A stretch of 64,000 nt of DNA from Streptomyces sp. NBC_00078 (lineage in GTDB: Bacteria; Actinomycetota; Actinomycetes; Streptomycetales; Streptomycetaceae). A program made the translations under genes and the position numbers. Below the pieces are notes generated by a model. It worked only from the letters and a program-made list of their open reading frames with translations, did no database searches and was not told where the DNA came from. The stretch covers positions 4,650,001-4,714,000 of the forward strand of contig NZ_JAPELX010000001.1 of assembly GCF_026343335.1 (NCBI RefSeq), read 5' to 3'. Below, in pieces: positions 26,869-34,738 of this stretch (position 1 is the stretch's first letter; every line of letters begins with the position of its first letter).

Positions 26869-27363
26869 CTAGTCGTCCTCCCGTTCCTTCTCCGCCAGGT
26901 GGATCACGCACACCGCCACCGCGACCAGCAGCGCCGGGTCCGCGTCATCCCGTACGACGTCGACGCCGTACGTCTCCCGGACATGCAGCCGGCGCCGGGA
27001 GATGACGGCCAGCAGCTCACCGTCGTACTCGACGGCGAACTCCCGGTCGAGGATCTTGCCGCTGACGTCGAGCTCGGTGCCGTCGACCAGGGAGACCCGG
27101 TAGTGGTTGCGCAGCAGCGACAGACGCTTGCGCTTGATGCGGGCGAGGGCGTCGCCGTCCCGTTCGATCACCATGGTGTCGCGCAGGGCGAGCATCTTCT
27201 GGTGGATGTCGATAAGGACACGCCCCTGCGTGTCCTTCAGCTCGAAGGTGTCCCTGAGGCGCATGGCCTTGCCATCGACGAGGAACACCTTGTTGCCGTG
27301 CTCGTCCTCGATCCAGTAGTCGTCACCGAAGCCGAGGAGCCGGTCGCGTACGAGGAATCTCAT
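26869..27363 (-). CDS. LURP-one-related family protein
   Basis: A 164-aa protein with the Tubby/LOR beta-barrel fold. MRFLVRDRLLGFGDDYWIEDEHG and the LRDTFELKDTQGRVLIDIHQKMLALRDTM segment are standard for the family. The biochemical role is unknown. Start ATG 27363 gives the family N-terminus. Its first codon overlaps the stop of an AraC-type remnant by 4 nt, so the two were probably once an operon. Confidence 0.88.
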   Translation of the reverse strand: MRFLVRDRLLGFGDDYWIEDEHGNKVFLVDGKAMRLRDTFELKDTQGRVLIDIHQKMLALRDTMVIERDGDALARIKRKRLSLLRNHYRVSLVDGTELDVSGKILDREFAVEYDGELLAVISRRRLHVRETYGVDVVRDDADPALLVAVAVCVIHLAEKEREDD

Positions 27364-27530
27364 GCCGTTACCGCTTCCCCGGCGGCCGGTCCGAAACGCC
27401 GCCGGTAGGCCGACGGGCTGAGTCCGGTCTCGCGCCGCACGCGCGCGCGTAGGTTCGCCGCGCTCCCGAGGCCGCTCCTCGCCGCCACCACGTCCAGCCG
27501 CTCCTCGCCGCGCTCGGTCACCCGCGTGGA
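27360..27530 (-). pseudogene. AraC/GlxA-type regulator, last ~50 residues only
   Basis: The minus-strand frame ends ERLDVVAARSGLGSAANLRA and RVRRETGLSPSAYRRRF, the second helix-turn-helix of AraC regulators (usual order: first HTH, then AARSGLGS ... SPSAYRR). Everything upstream, the DJ-1/PfpI domain and first HTH, is missing and replaced at about 27,525 by an RTX-like reading frame on the other strand. It is a deletion remnant and not functional as a regulator. Confidence 0.75.
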
Positions 27531-28052
27531 CAGCCAGGACCCGTACGCCGCCCTGGTCATGAGCCTCGGCGACGGCAACGACACGGTCGTCCACAAGAAC
27601 GACACGGACCAGGTCTACTCCTACTCCGAGATCTCGCTGGGGGCCGGCAACGACAGGGCGACCGGCTCCGGCCGCCTCGACGGCGCCTACGTACCGGGCG
27701 ACGCGGGCAACGACACCCTCACCGTGGGCGCGGAGGGACTCGCCTGGGGCGGCGCCGGCAACGACACGATCACCGCGAGCGGAGGCGACAACATCGTGCA
27801 GGGCGGCGCGGGCGACGACGTGCTGCACGGCGGCTCGGCGCCCAGACCCTTTCGGGCGACGACGGCAAGGACCGCGTCTACGGCGGAGCCGGCGACGACA
27901 CGCTGTACGGGGGCAAGGGCGACGACATCCTGTACGGCAACGCGGGCAGCGATGTCGTGTACGGCAACAGCGGCAATGACACGCTGTACGGCGGCCCCGG
28001 CACCGACAGGCTCTCCGGTGGCCCCGGCCGCAACGTGGTCCACCAGAACTGA
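27526..28052 (+). pseudogene. RTX-like calcium-binding protein, 5'-truncated and frameshifted
   Basis: A secreted-type beta-roll. The first frame has LGDGNDTVVHKND, GAGNDRATGSG, DAGNDTLTVGA and GGAGNDTITASGGDN repeats up to LHGGSA (about 27,845). The next frame then continues without a gap in sense: SGDDGKDRVYGGAGDDTLYG, GGKGDDILYG and NSGNDTLYGGPGTDRLSG to TGA 28050-28052. A single extra base near 27,848 explains the shift. The signal peptide and early repeats are lost at the deletion junction with the AraC remnant. Confidence 0.8.
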
Positions 28053-28181
28053 ACGTCCGCGCCCCTCAGGCCGGTAGGCCGGGGCGGCTGGGCAGGACCG
28101 GGGGCGTGCCCGTCCGCCTCACGGCGGAGGGGACGGGCCGCCTCCTGTTGGTGCCGGCTTTGCGTTCGCCGGGATGGACGC

Positions 28182-28430
28182 TCAGACGCCGTAGCCGTCG
28201 CTGTAGCCGTCCCGGTGGTGGTGTCGTTCCTCCTCGACGACCGGCGTCGTGGGCGGCACCACCACGCGCCGACGGCGGGCGATGCCGCTGAAGGTGCTGA
28301 CGCCGATCAGCCCGACGATCATGAGGATGATCCCGACCAGGTCGAGATTGACCCCCTTCATGTGCCAGTCGGTCGCGAACGTGAGGATGGCTCCCGCGGC
28401 GATGAGGATGATGCATCCGCCGAGGCCCAT
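28182..28430 (-). CDS. Small DUF6458-type membrane protein
   Basis: An 82-aa protein with two membrane helices (GGCIILIAAGAILTFAT and LVGIILMIVGLIGVSTFSG) and a short basic/His-rich cytoplasmic tail (RRRRVV ... EEERHHHRDG). The second helix has the VGIILMIVG pattern of the family. No function is known. Conservation across actinobacteria and the complete frame support a real gene. Confidence 0.8.
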   Translation of the reverse strand: MGLGGCIILIAAGAILTFATDWHMKGVNLDLVGIILMIVGLIGVSTFSGIARRRRVVVPPTTPVVEEERHHHRDGYSDGYGV

Positions 28431-28604
28431 GCGCGTCGCCTCCCTGTCCGGTCCGGTCTCTCCGGTCTCTCCGGCCTTCCCGGTCGTCCGGTCAACTGCG
28501 GGTACCCGCCCGGCCCGTGCTCATGCGGGGGCGATCGCTCACGTCACAAAACAGGCGGAACCACACGTCACAGAACGCACATCTCACAGCCGCACGTCAC
28601 GGAA

Positions 28605-29897
28605 CTACCCCTGCAGAAAGGCCACCAGGGCGTTCGCCAGCAGATGCGGGTCGTCCACGCCGCACAACTCCCGTGCGCTGTGCATCGAGAGGATCGCGAC
28701 GCCGATGTCGACCGTCTTGATGCCGTGCCGGGCCGCGGTGATCGGGCCGATCGTGGTGCCGCAGGGCATGGAGTTGTTGGAGACGAAGGACTGGAAGGGA
28801 ACGTTCGCCCTCTCGCAGGCCGCGGCGAACACCGCGCGTCCCGAACCGTCGGTGGCGTAGCGGTTGTTGACGTTGACCTTGAGGATCGGGCCGCCGTTGA
28901 CGCGGGGGTGGTGCGTCGGGTCGTGGCGCTCCGCGTAGTTGGGGTGCACCGCGTGGCCCGTGTCCGAGGAGAGACAGACCGTGCCCGCGAAGGCTCTCGC
29001 CCGGTCCTCGAAGGACCCTCCGCGCGCGAACACCGAGCGCTCCAGCACACTGCCGAGCAGCGGCCCGTCCGCGCCCGTGTCCGACTGCGAGCCGTTCTCC
29101 TCGTGGTCGAACGCGGCCAGTACGGGGATGTAGGCCGGGTCGGCGCCCGAGACCGCCGTGAGTGCCGCCACGCCGGCGTGGACCGACAGCAGGTTGTCCA
29201 TGCGCGGACCCGCGAGCAGTTCCTTGTCCCGGCCCAGATGGGCCGGCGGCTCCACTGAGTGCGTCATCAGGTCCCAGCCCGTGACCTCGCCCGCCGCCAG
29301 CCCCGCGGTCTCCTCCAGGAAGGCGATCAGGTCCCCGTCGCGCACATCGCCGCCCAGCCCCCAGATCGGTTGCAGATGGCGCTGCTTGTCGAGCTTGAGG
29401 CCCTCCGTCGACACCGAACGGTCCAGGTGGATCGCGAGCTGGGGGACGCGCAGCAGCGGCCGGTCGACGTTCACCAGACGCGTGGAGCCGTCCCGCAGGG
29501 TCAGCCGGCCGGCCAGGCCCAGGTCGCGGTCGAGCCAGGAGTTGAGCAGGGGGCCGCCGTAGACCTCCACGGCCACCTGGCGCCAGCCGTGCGCGCCGGT
29601 GTCCGGCTGCGGCTTGACCCGCAGGTTCGGGGAGTCGGTGTGCGCGCCGACGATGCGGAACGGCGTGTGGGGCGCCGCGCCCTCCGGGACGTACCAGGCC
29701 ACGATCGCGCCGCCACGCAGTACGTACTTGCCGCCGCTCGTCCCGTCCCAGGCGTCCGTCTCCGCGACCTGCCTGAAGCCTGCCTTCTCCAGCCGCTCGG
29801 CGGCACTCGCCACCGCGTGGTACGGCGACGGACTGGCCGTCAGGAAGGACATGAGGTCGTCGGTGTGGCCGCGGTCGAAGCGGGGGGGTTCGCTCAT
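28605..29897 (-). CDS. M18-family aminopeptidase
   Basis: A 430-aa zinc aminopeptidase (aspartyl aminopeptidase/ApeB branch) of the cytoplasm. Metal and catalytic motifs: VGAHTDSPNLRVKP (His, Asp), AFDHEENGSQSDTGADG (Glu-Glu, bridging Asp region) and a C-terminal MHSARELCG with the last His ligand. RMDNLLSVHAGVAAL contains the bridging Asp. The length is typical. A hairpin separates it from the acyl-CoA dehydrogenase gene upstream. Confidence 0.93.
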   Translation of the reverse strand: MSEPPRFDRGHTDDLMSFLTASPSPYHAVASAAERLEKAGFRQVAETDAWDGTSGGKYVLRGGAIVAWYVPEGAAPHTPFRIVGAHTDSPNLRVKPQPDTGAHGWRQVAVEVYGGPLLNSWLDRDLGLAGRLTLRDGSTRLVNVDRPLLRVPQLAIHLDRSVSTEGLKLDKQRHLQPIWGLGGDVRDGDLIAFLEETAGLAAGEVTGWDLMTHSVEPPAHLGRDKELLAGPRMDNLLSVHAGVAALTAVSGADPAYIPVLAAFDHEENGSQSDTGADGPLLGSVLERSVFARGGSFEDRARAFAGTVCLSSDTGHAVHPNYAERHDPTHHPRVNGGPILKVNVNNRYATDGSGRAVFAAACERANVPFQSFVSNNSMPCGTTIGPITAARHGIKTVDIGVAILSMHSARELCGVDDPHLLANALVAFLQG

Positions 29898-29917
29898 GGG
29901 TTCACCTTAACGACGTA

Positions 29918-29954
29918 CGAGGGCCCACTCCTCGTGAAGGGGAGCGGGCCCTCG
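29918..29954. terminator. Hairpin terminator between acyl-CoA dehydrogenase and aminopeptidase
   Basis: Arms CGAGGGCCC and GGGCCCTCG are perfect, with further inner pairing (ACTCC/GGGGA). It lies downstream of the dehydrogenase on the minus strand. Confidence 0.7.
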
Positions 29955-30017
29955 TGAGGGCGATGTGGAGTTTTGGCTACCCAGAACCAGGGAGCTCGGA
30001 ACCCGGAACCGGAGAGG

Positions 30018-31859
30018 CTAGAACGCGGCCTCGTCGAGCTCCATCAGGTCCAGGTCGACGCCCTCGGCGAGCTTGCGGGCACCGGTGACACCCGGCAGGA
30101 CGTTGGCCGCGAAGAACTTCGCCGCCGCGATCTTGCCCGTGTAGAACGCCGCATCCTTGGAGGACACAGCCTTCGCGGACGCCGTCTCCAGCTTCTCGGC
30201 GGCGATCGCGGCACCCTTGAGCAGCAGGTAGCCGACGACCACGTCACCGGAGGCCAGCAGCAGGCGGCTGGTGTTCAGGCCCACCTTGTAGATGTTCTTG
30301 ACGTCCTGCTCGGTGGCCGCGAGGTCGGTCAGCATCAGACCGACGATGGCCTCCAGCTCGACGGCGGCCTTCGCGAGGTGCTCGCGGGCGCCCGCCAGCT
30401 CCTCGCCGCCCGTGCCCAGCGCCAGGAACTTCTTGATGTCCTCGGCAAGGGAGTTGAGGGCAGCGCCCTGGTTGCGGACGATCTTCCGGAAGAAGAAGTC
30501 CTGGCCCTGGATGGCCGTCGTGCCCTCGTACAGGGTGTCGATCTTGGCGTCGCGGATGTACTGCTCGATCGGGTACTCCTGCAGGAAGCCGGAGCCGCCG
30601 AAGGTCTGCAGCGACTGGGCGAGCAGCTCGTAGCCCTTCTCGGAGCCGTAGCCCTTGACGATCGGCAGGAGCAGGTCGTTCAGCGCCTCCAGCGCGGAGA
30701 TGTCCTCGCCGGCCGCCTCCTTGACCTGGATCTCGTCCTGGAGGGAGGCCGTGTAGAGCACCAGCGCACGCATGCCCTCCGCGTACGCCTTCTGCGTCAT
30801 CAGCGAGCGGCGTACGTCCGGGTGGTGCGTGATGGTGACCTTGGGCGCGCTCTTGTCCATGAAGTTCGCCAGGTCGGGGCCCTGGACGCGCTCCTTGGCG
30901 TACTCCAGCGCGTTCAGGTAGCCCGTCGACAGCGTGGAGATCGCCTTCGTGCCGACCATCATCCGCGCGAACTCGATGATGCGGAACATCTGGCGAATGC
31001 CGTCGTGCTTGTCGCCGATCAGCCAGCCCTTGGCGGGGTGCTGGTCGCCGAAGGTCATCTCACAGGTGTTGGACGCCTTGAGGCCCATCTTGTGCTCGAC
31101 GTTCGTCGCGTACACGCCGTTGCGCTCGCCCAGCTCGCCGGTCTCGAAGTCGAAGAGGTACTTCGGGACGAGGAAGAGGGACAGGCCCTTGGTGCCGGGG
31201 CCGTTGCCCTCCGGGCGGGCGAGGACGTAGTGGAGGATGTTCTCCTCCATGTCGTGCTCACCGGACGTGATGAACCGCTTCACGCCCTCGATGTGCCAGG
31301 AGCCGTCCTCCTGCTGGACCGCCTTGGTACGGCCGGCGCCGACGTCGGAGCCCGCGTCGGGCTCGGTCAGCACCATGGTCGAACCCCAGGTCCGCTCCAC
31401 GGCGATCTGCGCGATCTTCTTCTGTACGTCGTTGCCCTCGTCGAAGAGGATCCCGGCGAACGCCGGGCCGGAGGCGTACATCCACACGGCCGGGTTCGAG
31501 CCGAGCAGCAGCTCCGCGTACGCCCAGATCAGGGAGCGCGGGGAAGTGGTGCCGCCGATCTCCTCGGGCAGGCCCAGACGCCAGTACTCGGAGTCCATGA
31601 AGGCCTTGTAGCTCTTCTTGAAGGAGGCCGGAACCGGGGCGGTGTTCGTCTCCGGGTCGAAGACCGGCGGGTTGCGGTCCGCGTCCGCGAAGGACTCCGC
31701 CAGCTCGTTCTCCGCGAGCCGGGTCAGCTCCTCGAGGATGCTTTTGGCGGTCTCGGTGTCCATCTCCTCGAACGGGCCGGTGCCGTACAGCTTGTCCCGC
31801 CCCAGGACTTCGAAGAGGTTGAACTCGATGTCGCGCAGATTCGACTTGTAGTGCCCCAT
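30018..31859 (-). CDS. Acyl-CoA dehydrogenase, long form
   Basis: A 613-aa FAD enzyme that introduces the trans-2 double bond in beta-oxidation. It belongs to the longer ACAD subgroup with a C-terminal extension (about 130 residues, the DUF1974-like Acyl-CoA_dh_C). Visible motifs are WGSTMVLTEPDAGSDVGAGRTKA (FAD/substrate loop), KRFITSGEHDM, and the QTFGGSGFLQEYPIEQYIRDAKI segment with YEGTTAIQGQDFFFRKI. Start ATG 31859 gives MGHYKSNLRD, the usual beginning. The upstream region has a TACC-N4-GGTA palindrome. Confidence 0.93.
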   Translation of the reverse strand: MGHYKSNLRDIEFNLFEVLGRDKLYGTGPFEEMDTETAKSILEELTRLAENELAESFADADRNPPVFDPETNTAPVPASFKKSYKAFMDSEYWRLGLPEEIGGTTSPRSLIWAYAELLLGSNPAVWMYASGPAFAGILFDEGNDVQKKIAQIAVERTWGSTMVLTEPDAGSDVGAGRTKAVQQEDGSWHIEGVKRFITSGEHDMEENILHYVLARPEGNGPGTKGLSLFLVPKYLFDFETGELGERNGVYATNVEHKMGLKASNTCEMTFGDQHPAKGWLIGDKHDGIRQMFRIIEFARMMVGTKAISTLSTGYLNALEYAKERVQGPDLANFMDKSAPKVTITHHPDVRRSLMTQKAYAEGMRALVLYTASLQDEIQVKEAAGEDISALEALNDLLLPIVKGYGSEKGYELLAQSLQTFGGSGFLQEYPIEQYIRDAKIDTLYEGTTAIQGQDFFFRKIVRNQGAALNSLAEDIKKFLALGTGGEELAGAREHLAKAAVELEAIVGLMLTDLAATEQDVKNIYKVGLNTSRLLLASGDVVVGYLLLKGAAIAAEKLETASAKAVSSKDAAFYTGKIAAAKFFAANVLPGVTGARKLAEGVDLDLMELDEAAF

Positions 31860-31946
31860 GGCGACGGCTCCGTTAAAGAGATCGGCGAGGCACCGGGTGT
31901 AGCTCCTCGCGCTAGTTCACGTACCAACAAGTAGCTACGATGATGC

Positions 31947-31958
31947 TACCCGTCGGTA
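31947..31958. promoter_or_regulatory. TACC-N4-GGTA palindrome upstream of the acyl-CoA dehydrogenase
   Basis: TACCCGTCGGTA lies 88 bp upstream of the start codon, in the least GC-rich part of the intergenic region. Palindromes of this type are common TetR-family operators before fatty-acid genes; the regulator is unknown. Confidence 0.4.
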
Positions 31959-32008
31959 ATAAGAAGCAACCCCGAACCGGTCATCTGTGACTCAGTACTC
32001 TTGCGCCC

Positions 32009-32476
32009 ATGTACGGCTACGACCAGAACGCGGGTGCGGGTGCCCAGCAGCAGTACGCCCAGCCGCAGCAGGGCCCGGGCGGTTACGGGCAGCAGCAGCC
32101 GCTGTATCCCGAGCCGTCCCCACCGTCCCTCGCGGACGCGGTGCGGGCCTTCACCACCGGCCAGCTGTCCGCGGAGGACTTCCAGCAGGTCTTCGCGACC
32201 TCGAAGGTCTACTGCCCGCGCGGTGACAACCCCGGTTTCCTCGCCCTGCACAACACCCAGCAGCCGGTGATCCCGATGTTCACCTCGCTCAAAGAGCTGC
32301 GCCGGTACGCGGGCAAGGAGTCCAAGTACTTCGTGATCACGGGAGCCGAGGTCATCGACCTCCTGCCCACCGGCTACGGTTTCGTCCTCGACATGGAGGG
32401 CGAGCACCGCATGGTCTTCGACGCGAAGGCCGTGGAGCAGATGGTCGAGTTCGCGATGCGCAGGATGTACGGCTGA
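32009..32476 (+). CDS. SseB-family protein
   Basis: A 155-aa protein. A flexible Gln/Gly/Tyr-rich N-terminus (YDQNAGAGAQQQYAQPQQ) is followed by the SseB N-terminal domain: VYCPRGDNPGFLALHNTQQPVIPMFTS and ELRRYAGKESKYFVITGAEVIDLLPTGYGFVLD. SseB proteins have no firm biochemical function; those in actinobacteria lie near cell-envelope or ESX-type loci. Start ATG 32009 is consistent with the family. Confidence 0.85.
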   Translation: MYGYDQNAGAGAQQQYAQPQQGPGGYGQQQPLYPEPSPPSLADAVRAFTTGQLSAEDFQQVFATSKVYCPRGDNPGFLALHNTQQPVIPMFTSLKELRRYAGKESKYFVITGAEVIDLLPTGYGFVLDMEGEHRMVFDAKAVEQMVEFAMRRMYG

Positions 32477-32520
32477 CAGCCGCGGGCGCGGCTGACGTCC
32501 ACCGCCCCGTCGTACCCGAC

Positions 32521-32544
32521 GCCCGGAGGGAATGTCCTCCGGGC
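32521..32544 (+). terminator. Rho-independent terminator after the SseB gene
   Basis: A 9-bp perfect stem (GCCCGGAGG/CCTCCGGGC) with a GAATGT loop, followed by TTTCTCTGTT on the plus strand. Confidence 0.8.
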
Positions 32545-32612
32545 TTTCTCTGTTGGGGCTGGCAGAAAGTTCAATGCTCAACTAAAGTGGTCGTACACAA
32601 GGAGGTACCGAC

Positions 32613-33584
32613 ATGCCTGCAGTGACCGTCGAGAACCCGCTGACGCTGCCGCGTGTGACCGCGTCGGCCGATGCCGTGGCACGTCCCGTACTGGCCGTCA
32701 CGACCGCGCCGAGCGGTTTCGAGGGCGAGGGTTTCCCGGTGCGCCGTGCGTTTGCCGGGATCAACTACAAGCACCTCGACCCGTTCATCATGATGGATCA
32801 GATGGGCGAGGTGGAGTACGCGCCGGGCGAGCCCAAAGGCACCCCCTGGCACCCGCACCGCGGCTTCGAGACCGTCACGTACATCATCGACGGGATCTTC
32901 GACCACCAGGACTCGCAGGGCGGTGGCGGCACCATCACCAACGGCGACACCCAGTGGATGACGGCGGGCTCGGGCCTGCTGCACATCGAGGCGCCGCCGG
33001 AGTCCCTCGTCATGTCCGGCGGGCTCTTCCACGGCCTGCAGCTGTGGGTGAACCTCCCGGCCAGGGACAAGATGATGGCCCCGCGCTACCAGGACATCCG
33101 CGGCGGCAACGTCCAGCTGCTGACGACCCCGGACGGCGGCGCGCTCCTGCGCGTCATCGCCGGTGAGCTGGACGGTCACCAGGGCCCCGGCATCACGCAC
33201 ACGCCGATCACGATGATCCACGCGACGCTGGCGCCGGGCGCGGAGATCACCCTGCCGTGGCGCGAGGACTTCAACGGGCTCGCGTATGTGCTGGCGGGGC
33301 GCGGTGCGGTGGGTTCCGAGCGGCGTCCGGTCCAGATGGGCCAGACCGCCGTGTTCGGCGCGGGCTCCGCGCTGACCGTCCGCGCGGACGAGAAGCAGGA
33401 CTCCAACACGCCGGACCTGGAGGTCGTGCTCCTGGGCGGGCAGCCGATCCGTGAGCCGATGGCCCACTACGGCCCGTTCGTCATGAACACCCGCGAGGAA
33501 CTCCAGCAGGCCTTCGACGACTTCCAGAAGGGCCGGCTGGGGACGATCCCCGCGGTGCACGGGATGACCGAGGGCGGCCTGTAG
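32613..33584 (+). CDS. Pirin family protein, host gene of the phiC31 attB
   Basis: A 323-aa bicupin. The N-terminal cupin has the metal motif PHRGFETVTYIIDG with a later HIEAPPE, and a second cupin follows (MIHATLAPGAEITLPWREDFN). Pirins bind Fe and some act as quercetinases; no substrate can be assigned here. AAGGAGGT lies 5 nt before ATG 32613. In S. coelicolor the equivalent gene (SCO3798) carries the phiC31 integration site, and that site is present here at 32,813-32,858. The gene is intact, so no phiC31-type prophage occupies it. Confidence 0.92.
   Translation: MPAVTVENPLTLPRVTASADAVARPVLAVTTAPSGFEGEGFPVRRAFAGINYKHLDPFIMMDQMGEVEYAPGEPKGTPWHPHRGFETVTYIIDGIFDHQDSQGGGGTITNGDTQWMTAGSGLLHIEAPPESLVMSGGLFHGLQLWVNLPARDKMMAPRYQDIRGGNVQLLTTPDGGALLRVIAGELDGHQGPGITHTPITMIHATLAPGAEITLPWREDFNGLAYVLAGRGAVGSERRPVQMGQTAVFGAGSALTVRADEKQDSNTPDLEVVLLGGQPIREPMAHYGPFVMNTREELQQAFDDFQKGRLGTIPAVHGMTEGGL
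32813..32858 (-). other. Unoccupied phiC31-type attB site
   Basis: On the minus strand the site reads GTGCGGGTGCCAGGGGGTGC, then CTTTGGGCTCGCCCGGCGCG and TACTCC. Compared from memory with S. coelicolor attB it differs at four positions and keeps the central TT crossover dinucleotide and both arms. It lies within the pirin coding region. Confidence 0.85.
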
Positions 33585-33670
33585 GACCGCCGGCGACGCA
33601 CCGCCGGTATCTCACCCGGCTGGGTCGTTCGCGCAGGACAGCGCATGCACGCGCGTGATCCGCTGGACGG

Positions 33671-34738
33671 GTGCAGCTCCTTCCCGACCCCGTCCGGCGG
33701 TTCGCCGCCTGGTGCGCCGTCGTGCTGCTCGGGGCAGCAGTGGTCTACGTAGGGGTCCTGCTGTGCTCCGCGTTCCGTACGGCCGTGGTGCCGGTGCTGC
33801 TCGCCCTGCTCGGGACCGCCCTGCTGGGGCCCCTGCACCGGCGGCTCGTGAAGGCCAGGGTCAATCGGTCCGTCGCCGCCGGGCTCACCTGCGTGGCGGT
33901 CGTGGCCGTCGTCGGTGGGGCCGTGTACATCGTCGTCGCCGCGCTCATCGACACCGGTGACGAGATCGTCGCCTCGCTGAAGGAGGCGGCCCAGGGGGTC
34001 GCCGACCACTTCGGGGCCGCGGGGACCTCGCTGGACGACGTCGCCACGAACGCGAAGGATCTGCTCACCAAGTTCGGCGGGACGGCCGCGTCCAACGTCA
34101 TCAGCGGGGTCAGTGTCGTGGGCGAGAGCATCGCGATGGCCGTGCTGGCGCTGTTCCTCGTCTTCTTCTTCCTGCGGGACTCGCACAAAGCCGGCGGCCT
34201 GGTCCGGGAGATCGCTCCGGGGCGGAGCGGCGAGACGCTTGAGGCCATGGCCCGACGGGCCTTCGAGGCCGTCGAGGGGTTCATGCGCGGTACCACCTTC
34301 ATCGCGCTCATCGACGCCGTCTGCATCACCGTGGGGCTGCTGGTCCTGGGTGTGCCGGGGGCCGTGGGGCTGGGCGCGCTCGTGTTCGTCGGCGCCTTCA
34401 TCCCCTACCTCGGCGCCTTCCTCTCCGGTGCCGTCGCCGTACTGGTCGCGCTCGCCGACCGCGGGTTCGTCATCGCGCTGTGGGCGCTCGGGGTCGTCCT
34501 CGCGGTGCAGGTGCTGGAGGGGCATGTGCTCACGCCGGTGATCCAGAGCCGGACCGCGCAGATGCACCCGGCGGTGGTGATGGTGGCGATCACGGCGGGG
34601 GCGTCCGTGGCGGGGATCCTCGGCATGCTGCTCGCCGTACCCCTCACCGCGGCCGCCTTCGCCGTCGTACACGAACTGCGGGCGCGCTACCCCGGGCCCG
34701 AGCCGTCCGGGGACTCGGCCGGGTCCTCGGACTCGTAG
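33671..34738 (+). CDS. AI-2E family transporter (PerM/YdiK-like permease)
   Basis: A 355-aa polytopic membrane protein with about 7-8 hydrophobic segments. After a long soluble loop (DEIVASLKEAAQGVADHFGA) come ALFLVFFFLRDSH, FMRGTTFIALIDAVCITVGLL and the conserved LVFVGAFIPYLGAFLSGAVAVL and VLEGHVLTPVIQSRTAQMHP. Some relatives export AI-2 or act as Na+/H+ antiporters; the substrate here is unknown. The start is GTG 33671. The last 52 bp overlap the convergent phosphatase gene. Confidence 0.9.
   Translation: MQLLPDPVRRFAAWCAVVLLGAAVVYVGVLLCSAFRTAVVPVLLALLGTALLGPLHRRLVKARVNRSVAAGLTCVAVVAVVGGAVYIVVAALIDTGDEIVASLKEAAQGVADHFGAAGTSLDDVATNAKDLLTKFGGTAASNVISGVSVVGESIAMAVLALFLVFFFLRDSHKAGGLVREIAPGRSGETLEAMARRAFEAVEGFMRGTTFIALIDAVCITVGLLVLGVPGAVGLGALVFVGAFIPYLGAFLSGAVAVLVALADRGFVIALWALGVVLAVQVLEGHVLTPVIQSRTAQMHPAVVMVAITAGASVAGILGMLLAVPLTAAAFAVVHELRARYPGPEPSGDSAGSSDS

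Noticed and set aside
24577..27408. A 943-codon plus-strand frame across the IS607 element
   Set aside because: It is antisense to tnpB, tnpA and the LURP-one gene and has no domain signature; long shadows are normal in high-GC DNA.
29973..31934. A 653-codon plus-strand frame antisense to the acyl-CoA dehydrogenase
   Set aside because: Shadow frame; the dehydrogenase has full-length conserved motifs.
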